DNA of 64,000 bases, from contig NZ_KL647041.1 in NCBI RefSeq assembly GCF_000725495.1, forward strand, positions 188,721-252,720, written 5' to 3'. How positions within the stretch are numbered: position 1 is the stretch's first letter; every line of letters begins with the position of its first letter. Made by a program: the position numbers and the translations under genes. The stretch is from Streptomyces aureus (lineage in GTDB: Bacteria > Actinomycetota > Actinomycetes > Streptomycetales > Streptomycetaceae). Below, piece by piece: positions 9,069-17,159 of the stretch. A model generated the notes under the pieces. It had not been told where the DNA came from. It did not search any database and worked only from the letters and a program-made list of their open reading frames with translations.

Positions 9069-9872
9069 TCAGGGCTCCTGGGGGCGGAACAGCATGCCCG
9101 TCAGGGCGTGGAAGGCCTCGTCGGGGTCCTGGTCGCCCAGCGGGCCGTCCAGGTTGTGGCTGATCACGAGGGTCGCGAAGCCGTGGGCGAGGGACCAGGC
9201 CGCGATGCCCGCGAGGCGGGTGTCGGCGCCCCGGCCCTCCGCGGGGAGCGCTGACACCGCGGCCCGAAGCCGTGCTCCGGCGAGCGTCCGGGCCGTCGTC
9301 AGCTCCAGGTCGTCCGAGCGGAGCAGTTCCGGGGCGAACATGACCTGGAAGTGGGCGGGGTGCTCGCGCGCGAAGCGCACGTAGCGGACGCCCGCTTCGC
9401 GCAGGTCCCCGGCGTCGTCGAGCGCGGTGGCCAGCAGGCCGAAGCCCTCCGCCGCGATGGCCGTGAGCAGACCGACGCGGTCCTTGAAGTGATGGGCCGG
9501 GGCGGCGTGCGAGACGCCCGCACGGCGGGCCAGGTCGCGCAGGCTCACGGCGGCGGGTCCCTCGGCGGCGATGACGTCGAGGGCGGCGCCGAGGATCGCG
9601 CGGCGCAGATCGCCGTGGTGGTACGGGCGGGCCGGGGTGCCGGTCTTCTCGGGGGCGGGAGCGCCGGCCTTGGCGGGAGCCGGGCCGCCGGTTTCGGCGG
9701 GAGCCGGACGGTCGGCCTTCTCGGAAGCGCCTTTGCCGGTCCGTACGGGAGCGGGGCTGTCGGCTTTCTCGGAAACCGGTCCGTCGGTCCGTGCGGGAGC
9801 CGGGTCGCCGGTCTTCTCGGGAGCCGCACCGTCGGCCTTGGCGGGAGCCGGGTCGGCCTTCGCGGGTTGCAT
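9069..9872 (-). CDS. TetR/AcrR-family regulator with an 80-residue Pro/Ala/Lys-rich N-terminal extension
   Basis: DNA-binding repressor type. The recognisable TetR domain starts only near residue 83 (YHHGDLRRAIL), with the helix-turn-helix at about 111-130 (LRDLARRAGVSHAAPAHHFK). A WHG-type C-terminal ligand domain fills 165-265. Residues 1-82 are low-complexity repeats of the type PAPAK-ADG / PAPEK-TGD, predicted disordered; no in-frame ATG separates them from the domain, so the extension may be real, though a downstream GTG start is possible. The gene is divergent from 9979, and the intergenic region carries a near-palindrome CTTGTCA-G-TGTCAAG that is a plausible operator. Confidence 0.88.
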   Translation of the reverse strand: MQPAKADPAPAKADGAAPEKTGDPAPARTDGPVSEKADSPAPVRTGKGASEKADRPAPAETGGPAPAKAGAPAPEKTGTPARPYHHGDLRRAILGAALDVIAAEGPAAVSLRDLARRAGVSHAAPAHHFKDRVGLLTAIAAEGFGLLATALDDAGDLREAGVRYVRFAREHPAHFQVMFAPELLRSDDLELTTARTLAGARLRAAVSALPAEGRGADTRLAGIAAWSLAHGFATLVISHNLDGPLGDQDPDEAFHALTGMLFRPQEP

Positions 9873-9899
9873 GACAGCAGCCTACGCCGAATCTAGTCG

Positions 9900-9928
9900 T
9901 TGACAAGTTCGGGCGACTGGGGCAATCT
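9900..9928 (+). promoter_or_regulatory. Candidate promoter of the SCO6745-like gene
   Basis: TTGACA (9900-9905), a 17-base spacer, then CAATCT (9923-9928). The predicted start of transcription lies about 40 bases before the ATG at 9979. Confidence 0.55.
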
Positions 9929-9941
9929 TGTCAGTGTCAAG
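9927..9941. promoter_or_regulatory. Candidate TetR operator
   Basis: CTTGTCA-G-TGTCAAG, a 15-base palindrome with one mismatched pair, overlaps the -10 region of the plus-strand promoter. Its position between a TetR gene and its divergent neighbour fits autorepression and repression of that neighbour. Confidence 0.5.
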
Positions 9942-9978
9942 TTGTGGAGCGTGTCGATACGTGACGAGGGGTGGAGTC

Positions 9979-10887
9979 ATGTCCGGGAACGTGAGCGGGA
10001 CGAGCGGGACCGTCGAGGCGGCGGACGTCGATCTCGGGAAGGTGCGCCAGCTCTGGCATCTGCTGGAGCCCCTGCATGCCGTGCTGTACTACGCGCCGGA
10101 GGCCTTCGAGGAGGCGGCCGCGCTCGGGTACGGAATCGAGGAGCGCTGGCCCAGCTACTTCCCCTGTCGCGCGGCGCCACTGGGTGCGGCCGGCGGCAGG
10201 CGGGTGGCCTCGGCCTTCCACAGCTTCAGCCCGCGCATGGTGGACGAACACATCGGCACGGCCTGGCGGACGGCGAGTCCGGGGCAGGTGCTCGCGGCGC
10301 GGGAGCGGGCCGTGGACCGGGCCTACCGCGCGATCCTCGGCGACCGGATCGACAGTCCCGAGCTGGCCGAGGCGGCGACCCTGGCCCGCAGGGCCGCCGA
10401 GGCGGCGGACACCGCCGGCCGTCAGCTCGCCGCGGCCAACGCGGAGTTGCCCTGGCCCGAGGCCCAGCACCTCCGGCTCTGGCACGCGGCGACGATCCTG
10501 CGCGAGCACCGCGGGGACGGCCATATCGCCGCGCTGCTGGTCGAGGGGCTGGACCCGGTCGAATCGCTGGTGTCCTTCGCGGCGATAGGCGCGGCCTCCG
10601 TGGAGCGTTTCGAGAGCCGCGGCTGGACCCCCGGGGAGTGGGCCGCAGCCGGGGACCGCCTGGCCGCGCGGGGGCTGATCGGCGCCGACGGCACCGCCAC
10701 GGAGGCCGGACGGGAACTGCGGCGCCGGGTCGAGGAGCACACCGACCGTCTGGCCGCGGCCCCCTGGCGGGCGCTCGGCCCGGACGCGACGGGCCGCCTC
10801 GCCGATCTGCTCGGCGAGTTCTGGGTCGCGGTACTGGGCTCGGGACTGCTCCCGTCGGAGACGACCCTGGGGATCGGGAAGGTCTGA
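9979..10887 (+). CDS. SCO6745/SalK-family helix-turn-helix protein
   Basis: A 302-residue soluble all-alpha protein of the kind annotated as SalK or SCO6745 family in actinomycetes; its biochemical role is not established. Helical N-half features include LWHLLEPLHAVLYYAPEAFE. A winged-helix-like C-half follows (RGWTPGEWAAAGDRLAARGLI, then TATEAGRELRRRVEEHTD), resembling a MarR-type fold. The start is ATG 9979 behind GGTGGAG. The gene is divergent from a TetR regulator and shares a putative operator with it. Family assignment is from pattern memory only. Confidence 0.75.
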   Translation: MSGNVSGTSGTVEAADVDLGKVRQLWHLLEPLHAVLYYAPEAFEEAAALGYGIEERWPSYFPCRAAPLGAAGGRRVASAFHSFSPRMVDEHIGTAWRTASPGQVLAARERAVDRAYRAILGDRIDSPELAEAATLARRAAEAADTAGRQLAAANAELPWPEAQHLRLWHAATILREHRGDGHIAALLVEGLDPVESLVSFAAIGAASVERFESRGWTPGEWAAAGDRLAARGLIGADGTATEAGRELRRRVEEHTDRLAAAPWRALGPDATGRLADLLGEFWVAVLGSGLLPSETTLGIGKV

Positions 10888-11009
10888 AACGGGTCGGCGG
10901 TGCGGCCTCGTCCGGAGGGTCGGGCGCGAAGCCGGGGATGTGCGGTCCGGCGGAATGTGGGGGCACCCGGCGGAATGCGGGCGAGGTGTGGGGCGGGGCG
11001 ACAGCCGCG

Positions 11010-11040
11010 GCCCCACCCGGCGGGCATGCCGTGGTGGGGC
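11010..11040. terminator. Possible weak bidirectional terminator
   Basis: GCCCCACC (11010-11017) pairs with GGTGGGGC (11033-11040) over a 15-base loop, between convergent genes ending at 10887 and 11071. The stem is short, so this is tentative. Confidence 0.35.
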
Positions 11041-11070
11041 TCGAGGGGGTGATTTTCCGAATCTCTCCGG

Positions 11071-11262
11071 TTACGACTGTGGGGGCCGGTCGCGATTACG
11101 GTCCATGCCCATCGCGCCCTCGGCCTTCTGCTGTGCTTCGTCGACCTTGTCCGTGTACTTGTCGCCGGTCCTCTGGTTGACCTGCTTCTCAGCGGCATCG
11201 GACATGTCAGCTGCCTTGTCCTGCGCCGCCTTGTTGTGCTTGAACTTGTCGAAGATGCCCAT
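11071..11262 (-). CDS. Small MT0933-like antitoxin-family protein
   Basis: 63 residues beginning MGIFDKFKHNKAAQDKAADM and rich in charged helix-formers (Lys, Asp, Gln). This matches the small actinobacterial family named after M. tuberculosis MT0933, which databases call antitoxin. A perfect GGAAGGAG ribosome site precedes the ATG. No toxin-like partner is adjacent: the neighbours are the SalK-like gene and a secreted HNH protein. The antitoxin label is therefore only nominal, and a stress-related cytosolic helper of the CsbD type is an alternative. Confidence 0.75.
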   Translation of the reverse strand: MGIFDKFKHNKAAQDKAADMSDAAEKQVNQRTGDKYTDKVDEAQQKAEGAMGMDRNRDRPPQS

Positions 11263-11423
11263 CCAGAGCTCCTTCCGGGGTGACTCACGACCGACGATAC
11301 GCCCGGCGTGCGCCTCTTGCCCATTGATGCCCGGTATGGCAGGGGCATGGCGCCCATTACCTTGGGCAGACGGGAATCACGTCCGATCGGGACGGGTCCG
11401 GGGAGGCGAAGGGGAGGGGCGTC

Positions 11424-12158
11424 GTGCTGCGTGTGAGGGGTGGGGCGGCTGCCGCCGCGCTGGTGGTGCTGGTCATGGGTGCCGGACTCAGCGGCTGCAA
11501 GAAGGACGCGCTGGGCTCGGAGGGGCCGCAGGAGACGGCCGCCGGCGGTGGCGGCGGGCCCGCGCTCTCCGCCGTGGACTCGCTGGCCGTGAAGGGGCGC
11601 GCGCCCAAGACCGGGTACAGCAGGGAGCGGTTCGGCACGGCCTGGGCGGACACCGACGCCAACCGGTGCGACACCCGCGACGACATCCTCAAGCGGGACC
11701 TGAAGAACGTGAAGTTCAGCGACGGCAAGTGCAGGGTGTCCGGCGGTGTCCTCGAACCCGACCCCTACGGCGGCAAGGACGTCACGTTCGTCCGCGGGCG
11801 CAGCCTGGTCGACATCGATCACCTCGTCGCGCTCTCCGACGCCTGGCAGACGGGTGCCAAGTACTGGGACGCGAGCAAGCGGATAGCGCTGGCCAACGAC
11901 CCGCTCAACCTCCGGGCCGTCGGCGCGAGCGCCAACCGCAGCAAGGGCGACGGAGACACCGCGACCTGGCTCCCGCCGAACAAGGCGTACCGCTGCACGT
12001 ACGTGGCCGCGCAGGTGGCGGTGAAGAAGAAGTACGGACTCTGGGTCACCGGTGCCGAGAAGGCCGCGATGAAGAAGGTCCTGGGCAGTTGCCCCGGCCA
12101 GAAGCTCCCGTCGGGCGGCAACCCGACCCAGGCGCCGGGCAGGTTCCACGCGAAGTGA
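11424..12158 (+). CDS. Secreted HNH/DUF1524-type nuclease lipoprotein
   Basis: 244 residues. A lipoprotein signal ends in LSGC (Cys25), so the mature protein should be anchored outside the membrane. The C-terminal half has the GmrSD-type HNH core: DIDHLVALSDAW (D130, D132, H133), NDPLNL (N162) and ASANRSKGDGD (N171-D178), the expected beta-beta-alpha metal nuclease arrangement with the basic H133. DNA hydrolysis at the cell surface, for nutrient use or defence, is an inference. GTG start at 11424. Two further Cys pairs in the mature part may form disulfides. Confidence 0.88.
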   Translation: MLRVRGGAAAAALVVLVMGAGLSGCKKDALGSEGPQETAAGGGGGPALSAVDSLAVKGRAPKTGYSRERFGTAWADTDANRCDTRDDILKRDLKNVKFSDGKCRVSGGVLEPDPYGGKDVTFVRGRSLVDIDHLVALSDAWQTGAKYWDASKRIALANDPLNLRAVGASANRSKGDGDTATWLPPNKAYRCTYVAAQVAVKKKYGLWVTGAEKAAMKKVLGSCPGQKLPSGGNPTQAPGRFHAK

Positions 12159-12320
12159 CAGGAGCGGACCCCAAGGCCGGTGCGCCGACGGGTCCGCGCC
12201 CATCGGGCGAACACCGGGTTCCGGGGGCCATGTGCCAAGTGGCCGAGGCGCGCGGGGCGTTGTTCTGCCCGGTGGGTCCGCCGCCGTTCGGGCGCCGGGC
12301 CCCGATGACCGCCCGGCCCC

Positions 12321-12857
12321 TCAGCCCAGCTGCTCCGCGGCCGTGGCGTACGCCGCCGCCTGCTTCGGGGTGAGGTAGCGGGAGACGCGTACGAGGACCG
12401 AGCCGCGGACGTAGTCGTACTCGGTCAGGGCCGGTGAGGACTTGGCGATGTCGCGGATGTACACGGCGCGCGCCTCGGCGTCCGACGCGCTCGCGAACGC
12501 CTCGACCGCGCCACCGCGTTCGACGGCTCCCGGGTCCGCGCCCGTCACCTGGGACGCCTGCACCCAGCTGTCCGAGAAGGTGACCTTGGACGTGTACTCG
12601 CCCGGGCGGCCGAGCAGATGGTTCGGGTCGTTCTCCGCCGTGACGGTTCCGGTGAGCGTCGCCGTCCGCACCCGCGCGGACATGACCCGGAACGCGTCTC
12701 GCGCGGTGACCGGGCCGGCCGCGCGGGTGCTCGCCTTCGCGGGTTCGTGCGCGTCGGCCGATGTCTTCGCGGGCGCGTTCCCGCATGCGGTCAGGAGGGT
12801 CAGGAGCGCGACGACGGGCGCGACGGCCGAGGCGGCGGCAGAGGTGGTTCTGTACAT
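12321..12857 (-). CDS. Putative lipoprotein of unknown function
   Basis: From the ATG at 12857 the protein has 178 residues with a clear lipoprotein signal, VVALLTLLTAC (Cys25). An upstream ATG at 12926 would add 23 residues ahead of the signal sequence and is less likely. Neither start has a good ribosome site. The mature part has an Ala/Thr-rich linker and then about 130 residues with alternating strands (FRVMSARVRTATLTGTV; YTSKVTFSDSWVQASQV). No family recognised. It converges with the HNH gene. Confidence 0.75.
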   Translation of the reverse strand: MYRTTSAAASAVAPVVALLTLLTACGNAPAKTSADAHEPAKASTRAAGPVTARDAFRVMSARVRTATLTGTVTAENDPNHLLGRPGEYTSKVTFSDSWVQASQVTGADPGAVERGGAVEAFASASDAEARAVYIRDIAKSSPALTEYDYVRGSVLVRVSRYLTPKQAAAYATAAEQLG

Positions 12858-12989
12858 GTCCGCGATGCTGGTGCCCAGAGGACCGTGGTGTGCCTGTGTG
12901 GCCGAGCTGTTACGGAGTGTTCCCATGGGCGAGTGTGCGTTCGAGCCGGGTCGCGGGAGGGGCGCCGCCCGGAGCCGAGGTCATCGGCG

Positions 12990-14858
12990 TCAGCCCATCG
13001 CCAGCAGCCGGCGGGACACCGTGCGGAGTTCGTCGTCGCCGTGCTTCAGGCCCGTGCGCGGGGAGTCCGGCATGAGGCGTTCCGGGGAGGACGCGTAGGA
13101 GCGCAGGGCGGGGTGGAGTTCCTTCGGCGAACAGCCCACCGCCGCCAGGGCCTTCAGTGCGTTCAGGCCGACCCCGGTGGTGTCGGCCAGGGCGGTGAGG
13201 GCGGGGACCGCGCGGTCCGGGGAACCGGTGATCCAGAGGTGTGCCTCGGCGGCGCCCTCGCGCGTCGCGCGGCCGCCCCTCTCCAGCAGGAACTCGACAA
13301 GGGGCAGCAGCGGAGCGGCGTACGCGCCCATCGGCTCTAGATCGATCAGGTGGTGGTAGGGCTGGCTGCCTCCGGACGACAGCACGTCCTGGTAGGTGAG
13401 CAGTGCCGCCTCCGGGTCACCGGTCAGCCGGAAGTGGGCCACGGCCGCGACCGTCCTCGGCAGGGCTCTGCCGCTGCGCGTGGCGTCGAGCAGCAGGCCG
13501 GTGATCTCCGGGGTGTTCTCGCCGTCGACGCCGAGCCGGCGGGCGGCGGCGACGGCCGCGCGGCCGGTCCTGAGGCAGTCGACCACTTCGGGCAGGGCCG
13601 CGCGGGCCGCCGCGCCGAGCGGCGCCAGGGCCTGGATCAGGGCCGTGCCGTCGCCGGCGCCCGCGGCCAGCTTGCGGCGGATCAGCGGGACGAGCCGGTC
13701 ACCCGCCTCGGGGAAGCACCGGGCCGCCGCCGCGATCAGGCGGGCGGCGGGCCGGCTCAGCACCAGGTCCAGAGCACGGGGGTCGCGCGCGTTCACCAGG
13801 GCGTGGAGCGCGTGTTCGGCCGTCTTGTCGTCGGCGGTGGTGGCGTACCGGTGGAGTCCGTCCCGGAGGGTCGCGTCCAGCTCGGGCAGGCACTCGACCC
13901 AGTAGGCGATCGTACGGAGCAGGGAGGCCGGCTGGCTCGTGTGCGGCAGCGCGGCCAGCGACAGCTCCAGGACCTCACGTTCGCGGTCGCGCCACTTCTC
14001 GGCGACCTTTCCGGCCAGCCGGGAGCCGCGGGAGCCGATGTCCCCGGCCGCTATCCAGCGGGACGCCACGCCGAGGCCGGCGTCCGGGTCCCCGGCGAGC
14101 AGGGCGGTGATCCGCTGCTCCTGGGTGGCGGTGCCCGACCACGGGTGGTCGTCCTCGCCGAAGTCGGGTTCGGCACCGTCCTCGGTGAAGACCGCGACGA
14201 GTTCGGCCGCGTACGGGGGTCCGGACCGTTCGGCGGCCAGCTGGGCGGCGGCGAGCCGCACCTGAGGCAGCGGGCTGTCCAGGGACTCCGGCGCCCGACC
14301 GAACCGGTCCAGGAGCACCAGCGCGTCCGCCCGTACCGCCGGGACGGGGTCGTCGGCGTACAGCGCCTCCACCCGCTCGACGACCAGGCTCCGCAGCTCG
14401 TCCCGGACCAGGTCGGCCACGGCCGCCACGGTCCGGAGCGCGGCCCTGCGCACCCCACGGTCGGGATCCCCGAGGCAGGGCAGCAACTCCGGCAGCACGG
14501 CTCGGAGTTCCGCGCGGAGTTCCGCGAAGGCCGCGGCGCTGCCGATTCGGGGCCGGCGCGGCGGTGCGAGGGCGCCGGGGTCGTGGCCGGCGAGGACCGC
14601 GAGCAGCACCAGCACCTTGTCCCGCCTGCCCGGCGCGTGCAGGGCGGCGTGCGCGAGGAAGGGGACGGCGGGGCCCGACGCCCGGCTGATCGCGCCCTGG
14701 TGGTGGAGGTAGTCGAACAGATCGTGGAGCGCCTCGTCGGCGGCTTCCTCGTCGTCCCCGTAGAGCACCCTGATCAGCTTCGGTACGTCCTCGGCGGGGC
14801 CGAGGGCGTTGCCCAGCCGGGACCACCGGACGTCGTCCAGCTCGGCCGGAGATCTCAT
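12990..14858 (-). CDS. HEAT-repeat protein
   Basis: 622 residues from ATG 14858 behind GGAGGAG. Repeated two-helix units typical of HEAT/PBS repeats are visible throughout, such as DRGVRRAALRTVAAVADLV, VPAVRADALVLLDRFG and LPQVRLAAAQLAAER. This predicts an elongated solenoid for protein-protein contacts. No catalytic motif or membrane segment is seen. Similar proteins occur in many Streptomyces without assigned function. It is transcribed toward the lipoprotein at 12321; an open frame extends further upstream but lacks features and would overlap the deacetylase gene. Confidence 0.85.
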   Translation of the reverse strand: MRSPAELDDVRWSRLGNALGPAEDVPKLIRVLYGDDEEAADEALHDLFDYLHHQGAISRASGPAVPFLAHAALHAPGRRDKVLVLLAVLAGHDPGALAPPRRPRIGSAAAFAELRAELRAVLPELLPCLGDPDRGVRRAALRTVAAVADLVRDELRSLVVERVEALYADDPVPAVRADALVLLDRFGRAPESLDSPLPQVRLAAAQLAAERSGPPYAAELVAVFTEDGAEPDFGEDDHPWSGTATQEQRITALLAGDPDAGLGVASRWIAAGDIGSRGSRLAGKVAEKWRDREREVLELSLAALPHTSQPASLLRTIAYWVECLPELDATLRDGLHRYATTADDKTAEHALHALVNARDPRALDLVLSRPAARLIAAAARCFPEAGDRLVPLIRRKLAAGAGDGTALIQALAPLGAAARAALPEVVDCLRTGRAAVAAARRLGVDGENTPEITGLLLDATRSGRALPRTVAAVAHFRLTGDPEAALLTYQDVLSSGGSQPYHHLIDLEPMGAYAAPLLPLVEFLLERGGRATREGAAEAHLWITGSPDRAVPALTALADTTGVGLNALKALAAVGCSPKELHPALRSYASSPERLMPDSPRTGLKHGDDELRTVSRRLLAMG

Positions 14859-14950
14859 GCGCACGCTCCTCCGCTGATCGGCTGCGCCGACCCTACCGAC
14901 CGCCTCCGACAACGCCCGAGGGGCCAGGACGCGGACGCTTCGCGCGTCGG

Positions 14951-15727
14951 TCACCTGTAGATCTTGCCGGGCTCCGCCTTGGCCGGAGCGAGCAGTTGGG
15001 AGACGGTCACGAAGGTGTAGCCCTGTTCGCTGAGCGTCTTCAGGATGGAAGGCATGGCCGGCACGGTGCCCTTGTGCAGCGGGTGGAGCAGGATGATCCC
15101 GTCGCGGCCGGCGCCCGCGAGCACGCGCCTGGTGATGAGCGCGGTGTCGTCCGTCTCGTAGTCCTTCGCGGTCACCGTCCATAACACCTGCGCCATCCCC
15201 AGTTCTTTCGAGACCTTGGAGACGCGGTCGTCGGTGCGGCCCTGGGGCGGGCGCATCAGCGTCGGCTCAGTGCCGGTGATGCCGGCGACGGCACGTGCCG
15301 TGCGGCGCAGCTCGTCACGGATCTGTGCATCGGAGACATCGGTCAGCACCGCGTGCGTCCAGGTGTGGTCGCCGATCTCGTGGCCTTCCTCGGCGATCCG
15401 TCGCACCACATCCGGGAACTTGTGGATGCGTCGGCCCTCGAGGAAGAACGTCGACGGCGCCCCGTACTCCCTCAGGATGTCCATCAGCCGGTCGGTGGGT
15501 TCGCCCGGATTTCCGTCGAAGGTGAGCGCAATGCACTTGGCCTTCCGGCAGTCCGCCTGCCCCTTGGGGACGCTCGCTCCGGACGCGGCCCGGTCACGTT
15601 CCTCGCGCGGGGAGAGCGTCGGCATCCTGTTCGCCTGGATGACCATGACGACAGTTGCTGTCACGGCCGCCACGACGGCCAGGGTCAGGAGTATGAGTAG
15701 GCGAGGTCGCCTCTTCAAGATCTTCAT
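14951..15727 (-). CDS. Membrane-anchored polysaccharide deacetylase (CE4); contains a TTA codon
   Basis: 258 residues: cytoplasmic KRR start, one membrane helix (about 9-31), then an extracytoplasmic NodB domain that would remove acetyl groups from peptidoglycan or another glycan. Motif 1 reads TFDG (69-72) instead of TFDD, so the usual second Asp, a metal ligand, is replaced by Gly. Motif 2 HTWTH (121-125) and motif 3 RPPQG (159-163) are intact. Leu182 is encoded by TTA (plus-strand 15182-15184), the only in-frame TTA I found in the window, implying dependence on the bldA tRNA. It lies upstream of the HEAT gene in the same direction, 92 bases away. Confidence 0.9.
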   Translation of the reverse strand: MKILKRRPRLLILLTLAVVAAVTATVVMVIQANRMPTLSPREERDRAASGASVPKGQADCRKAKCIALTFDGNPGEPTDRLMDILREYGAPSTFFLEGRRIHKFPDVVRRIAEEGHEIGDHTWTHAVLTDVSDAQIRDELRRTARAVAGITGTEPTLMRPPQGRTDDRVSKVSKELGMAQVLWTVTAKDYETDDTALITRRVLAGAGRDGIILLHPLHKGTVPAMPSILKTLSEQGYTFVTVSQLLAPAKAEPGKIYR

Positions 15728-15855
15728 CCCGAAGAGAAGAGTTCAGCGCCGGAAAGGTTGTCCCGCGGCCTCGATAGTGAGGCACGGCACGTGTGTGCAG
15801 CGCATTCACGTGATCTGCGGCGCCACCTCGGCCGCGACGCACAAGAGCACTTGCT

Positions 15856-16038
15856 CTAGTCACGCAGGGCGGCTATCAGCGCACCGAGCTGGCGCGGCCC
15901 GGTGGCGAGGACGGTCTCCGGCTCGTCGCTCTCGCGGAGGAGGATCGTTCCGGTGGGGGTGGTGGCGACGTAGACGCAGTCCGAACCATCCGGGCTGAAC
16001 GAGGACTTCTGCCAGGCGTACGGGGTTATGGGGGGCAC
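15856..16038 (-). CDS. DUF397 small regulatory-partner protein
   Basis: 60 residues with the DUF397 signature: WQKSSFSPDGSDCVYVA, then ILLRESDEPETVLATGP and a final helix. In Streptomyces these proteins are encoded next to WhiJ-like XRE regulators and are thought to modulate them. The gap to the upstream XRE gene is only 3 bases, so both are surely one transcript. Confidence 0.93.
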   Translation of the reverse strand: MPPITPYAWQKSSFSPDGSDCVYVATTPTGTILLRESDEPETVLATGPRQLGALIAALRD

Positions 16039-16041
16039 CGC

Positions 16042-16893
16042 TCACAGGCTCCGGAGGATGTCGTTGACGAGGTCGCGGGTGGGGGCGGGCTTGAGCGCGA
16101 CGGTTTCCATGCGGTCGAGGATAGTTCGGTACTTCTCCAACTGGGCTTGTGCGTCGAGGAAGTCGCAGCCGTGGTGGGTGTCCAGCTGCACGGTGTCGAG
16201 GTGCGGATCGGAGCCGTGCACGTAGTTGATCGACTGCCCGTTTCCGGGGAAGCCGCCGCAGGCGTAGGGGATCACCCGGAGCGTGATGTGGTCCTCCTCG
16301 CTGAGTGTGAGCAGGTGGGCCAACTGGGCCCGGGAGGTGGCCGTCCCGCCGTACCGGATACGCAGGGCCGCCTCGTGGAGCAGCGCGGTGTACGGCGGGG
16401 GACTGGTGCGGTGCAGGACGGTCTGACGCTTGATGCGGTGCGAGAGCCGGTGCTCGATCTCGTAGGCGCGGAAGGCGGGGACGGCTTCTCGAAGCATGGC
16501 CCGCGTGTGATCGGGAGTCTGCAGCAGGGCCGGAATGTGGATGGTGAGCGACACCCTCAACTCGGACGAGTGGTGCTCGAGTTCGGCGAGGTCGACCAGA
16601 TCCGCGGGAAGCTGGTCCCGGTACTCGTCCCACCATCCGCGGGTGCGTCGGCCGGTCATCGACGTGAGGGCGTCGAGCAGGGATTCGTTTGCGCAGTCGT
16701 AGGTACGCGCGATGGCGCGGACGCGGTCCGCGCCGACCGGGTAGCGGCCTGCCTCGATCATGCTCAGCCGCGACTGCTGCAAGCCGAGGCTGCTCGCCGC
16801 CTCGGTGGAGGTGAGGCCGGCGTTCTCGCGGAGTTTGCGCAGTTCGATGCCGAGACGGCGTTGCCGCAGGGTCGGGGTGTTGGTGGGCGGCAC
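16042..16893 (-). CDS. XRE-family regulator with DUF5753 sensor region (WhiJ-like)
   Basis: 283 residues. The helix-turn-helix occupies about 13-65 (RRLGIELRKLRENAGLTSTEAASSLG, written here as its first and last parts: RRLGIELRKLREN and TSTEAASSLG). The DUF5753 domain fills the rest, with the family-typical WWDEYRDQLP and IPALLQTPDHTRAML. Members such as WhiJ in S. coelicolor act in developmental control with DUF397 partners. It is followed by the DUF397 gene and divergent from an ATP-binding protein gene at 17160, completing a whiJ/abaA-like arrangement. The target genes are unknown. Confidence 0.93.
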   Translation of the reverse strand: MPPTNTPTLRQRRLGIELRKLRENAGLTSTEAASSLGLQQSRLSMIEAGRYPVGADRVRAIARTYDCANESLLDALTSMTGRRTRGWWDEYRDQLPADLVDLAELEHHSSELRVSLTIHIPALLQTPDHTRAMLREAVPAFRAYEIEHRLSHRIKRQTVLHRTSPPPYTALLHEAALRIRYGGTATSRAQLAHLLTLSEEDHITLRVIPYACGGFPGNGQSINYVHGSDPHLDTVQLDTHHGCDFLDAQAQLEKYRTILDRMETVALKPAPTRDLVNDILRSL

Positions 16894-17159
16894 TGCCGTT
16901 CCTCTCGTCGCACGACGGATCGGCTGCGGTCCCTCGCACGAGTGAATCCGCCTGGATTATCACTGGGAAGGTAGCAGGGCTATCACTATTGGCCCTACGG
17001 TCATGGAGTCCGAGTCGCTCAACTCGCCCCGCCCATAAGCCGGAAGTGCCCCGCACCCCCGTACGACGTCATGCGCGCAGCGGCGTACCCCCCGCGGCAT
17101 GCCACCGCCCGGCCGGGCCGGTAGAGCGAACCCGAATACCCCCACCGCAGGAGGCGTTC

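Noticed and set aside
11071..12158. Toxin-antitoxin pair formed by the MT0933-like protein and the HNH protein
   Set aside because: The genes are divergent with a secreted lipoprotein signal on the nuclease; a cytosolic antitoxin could not neutralise it. No operon structure.
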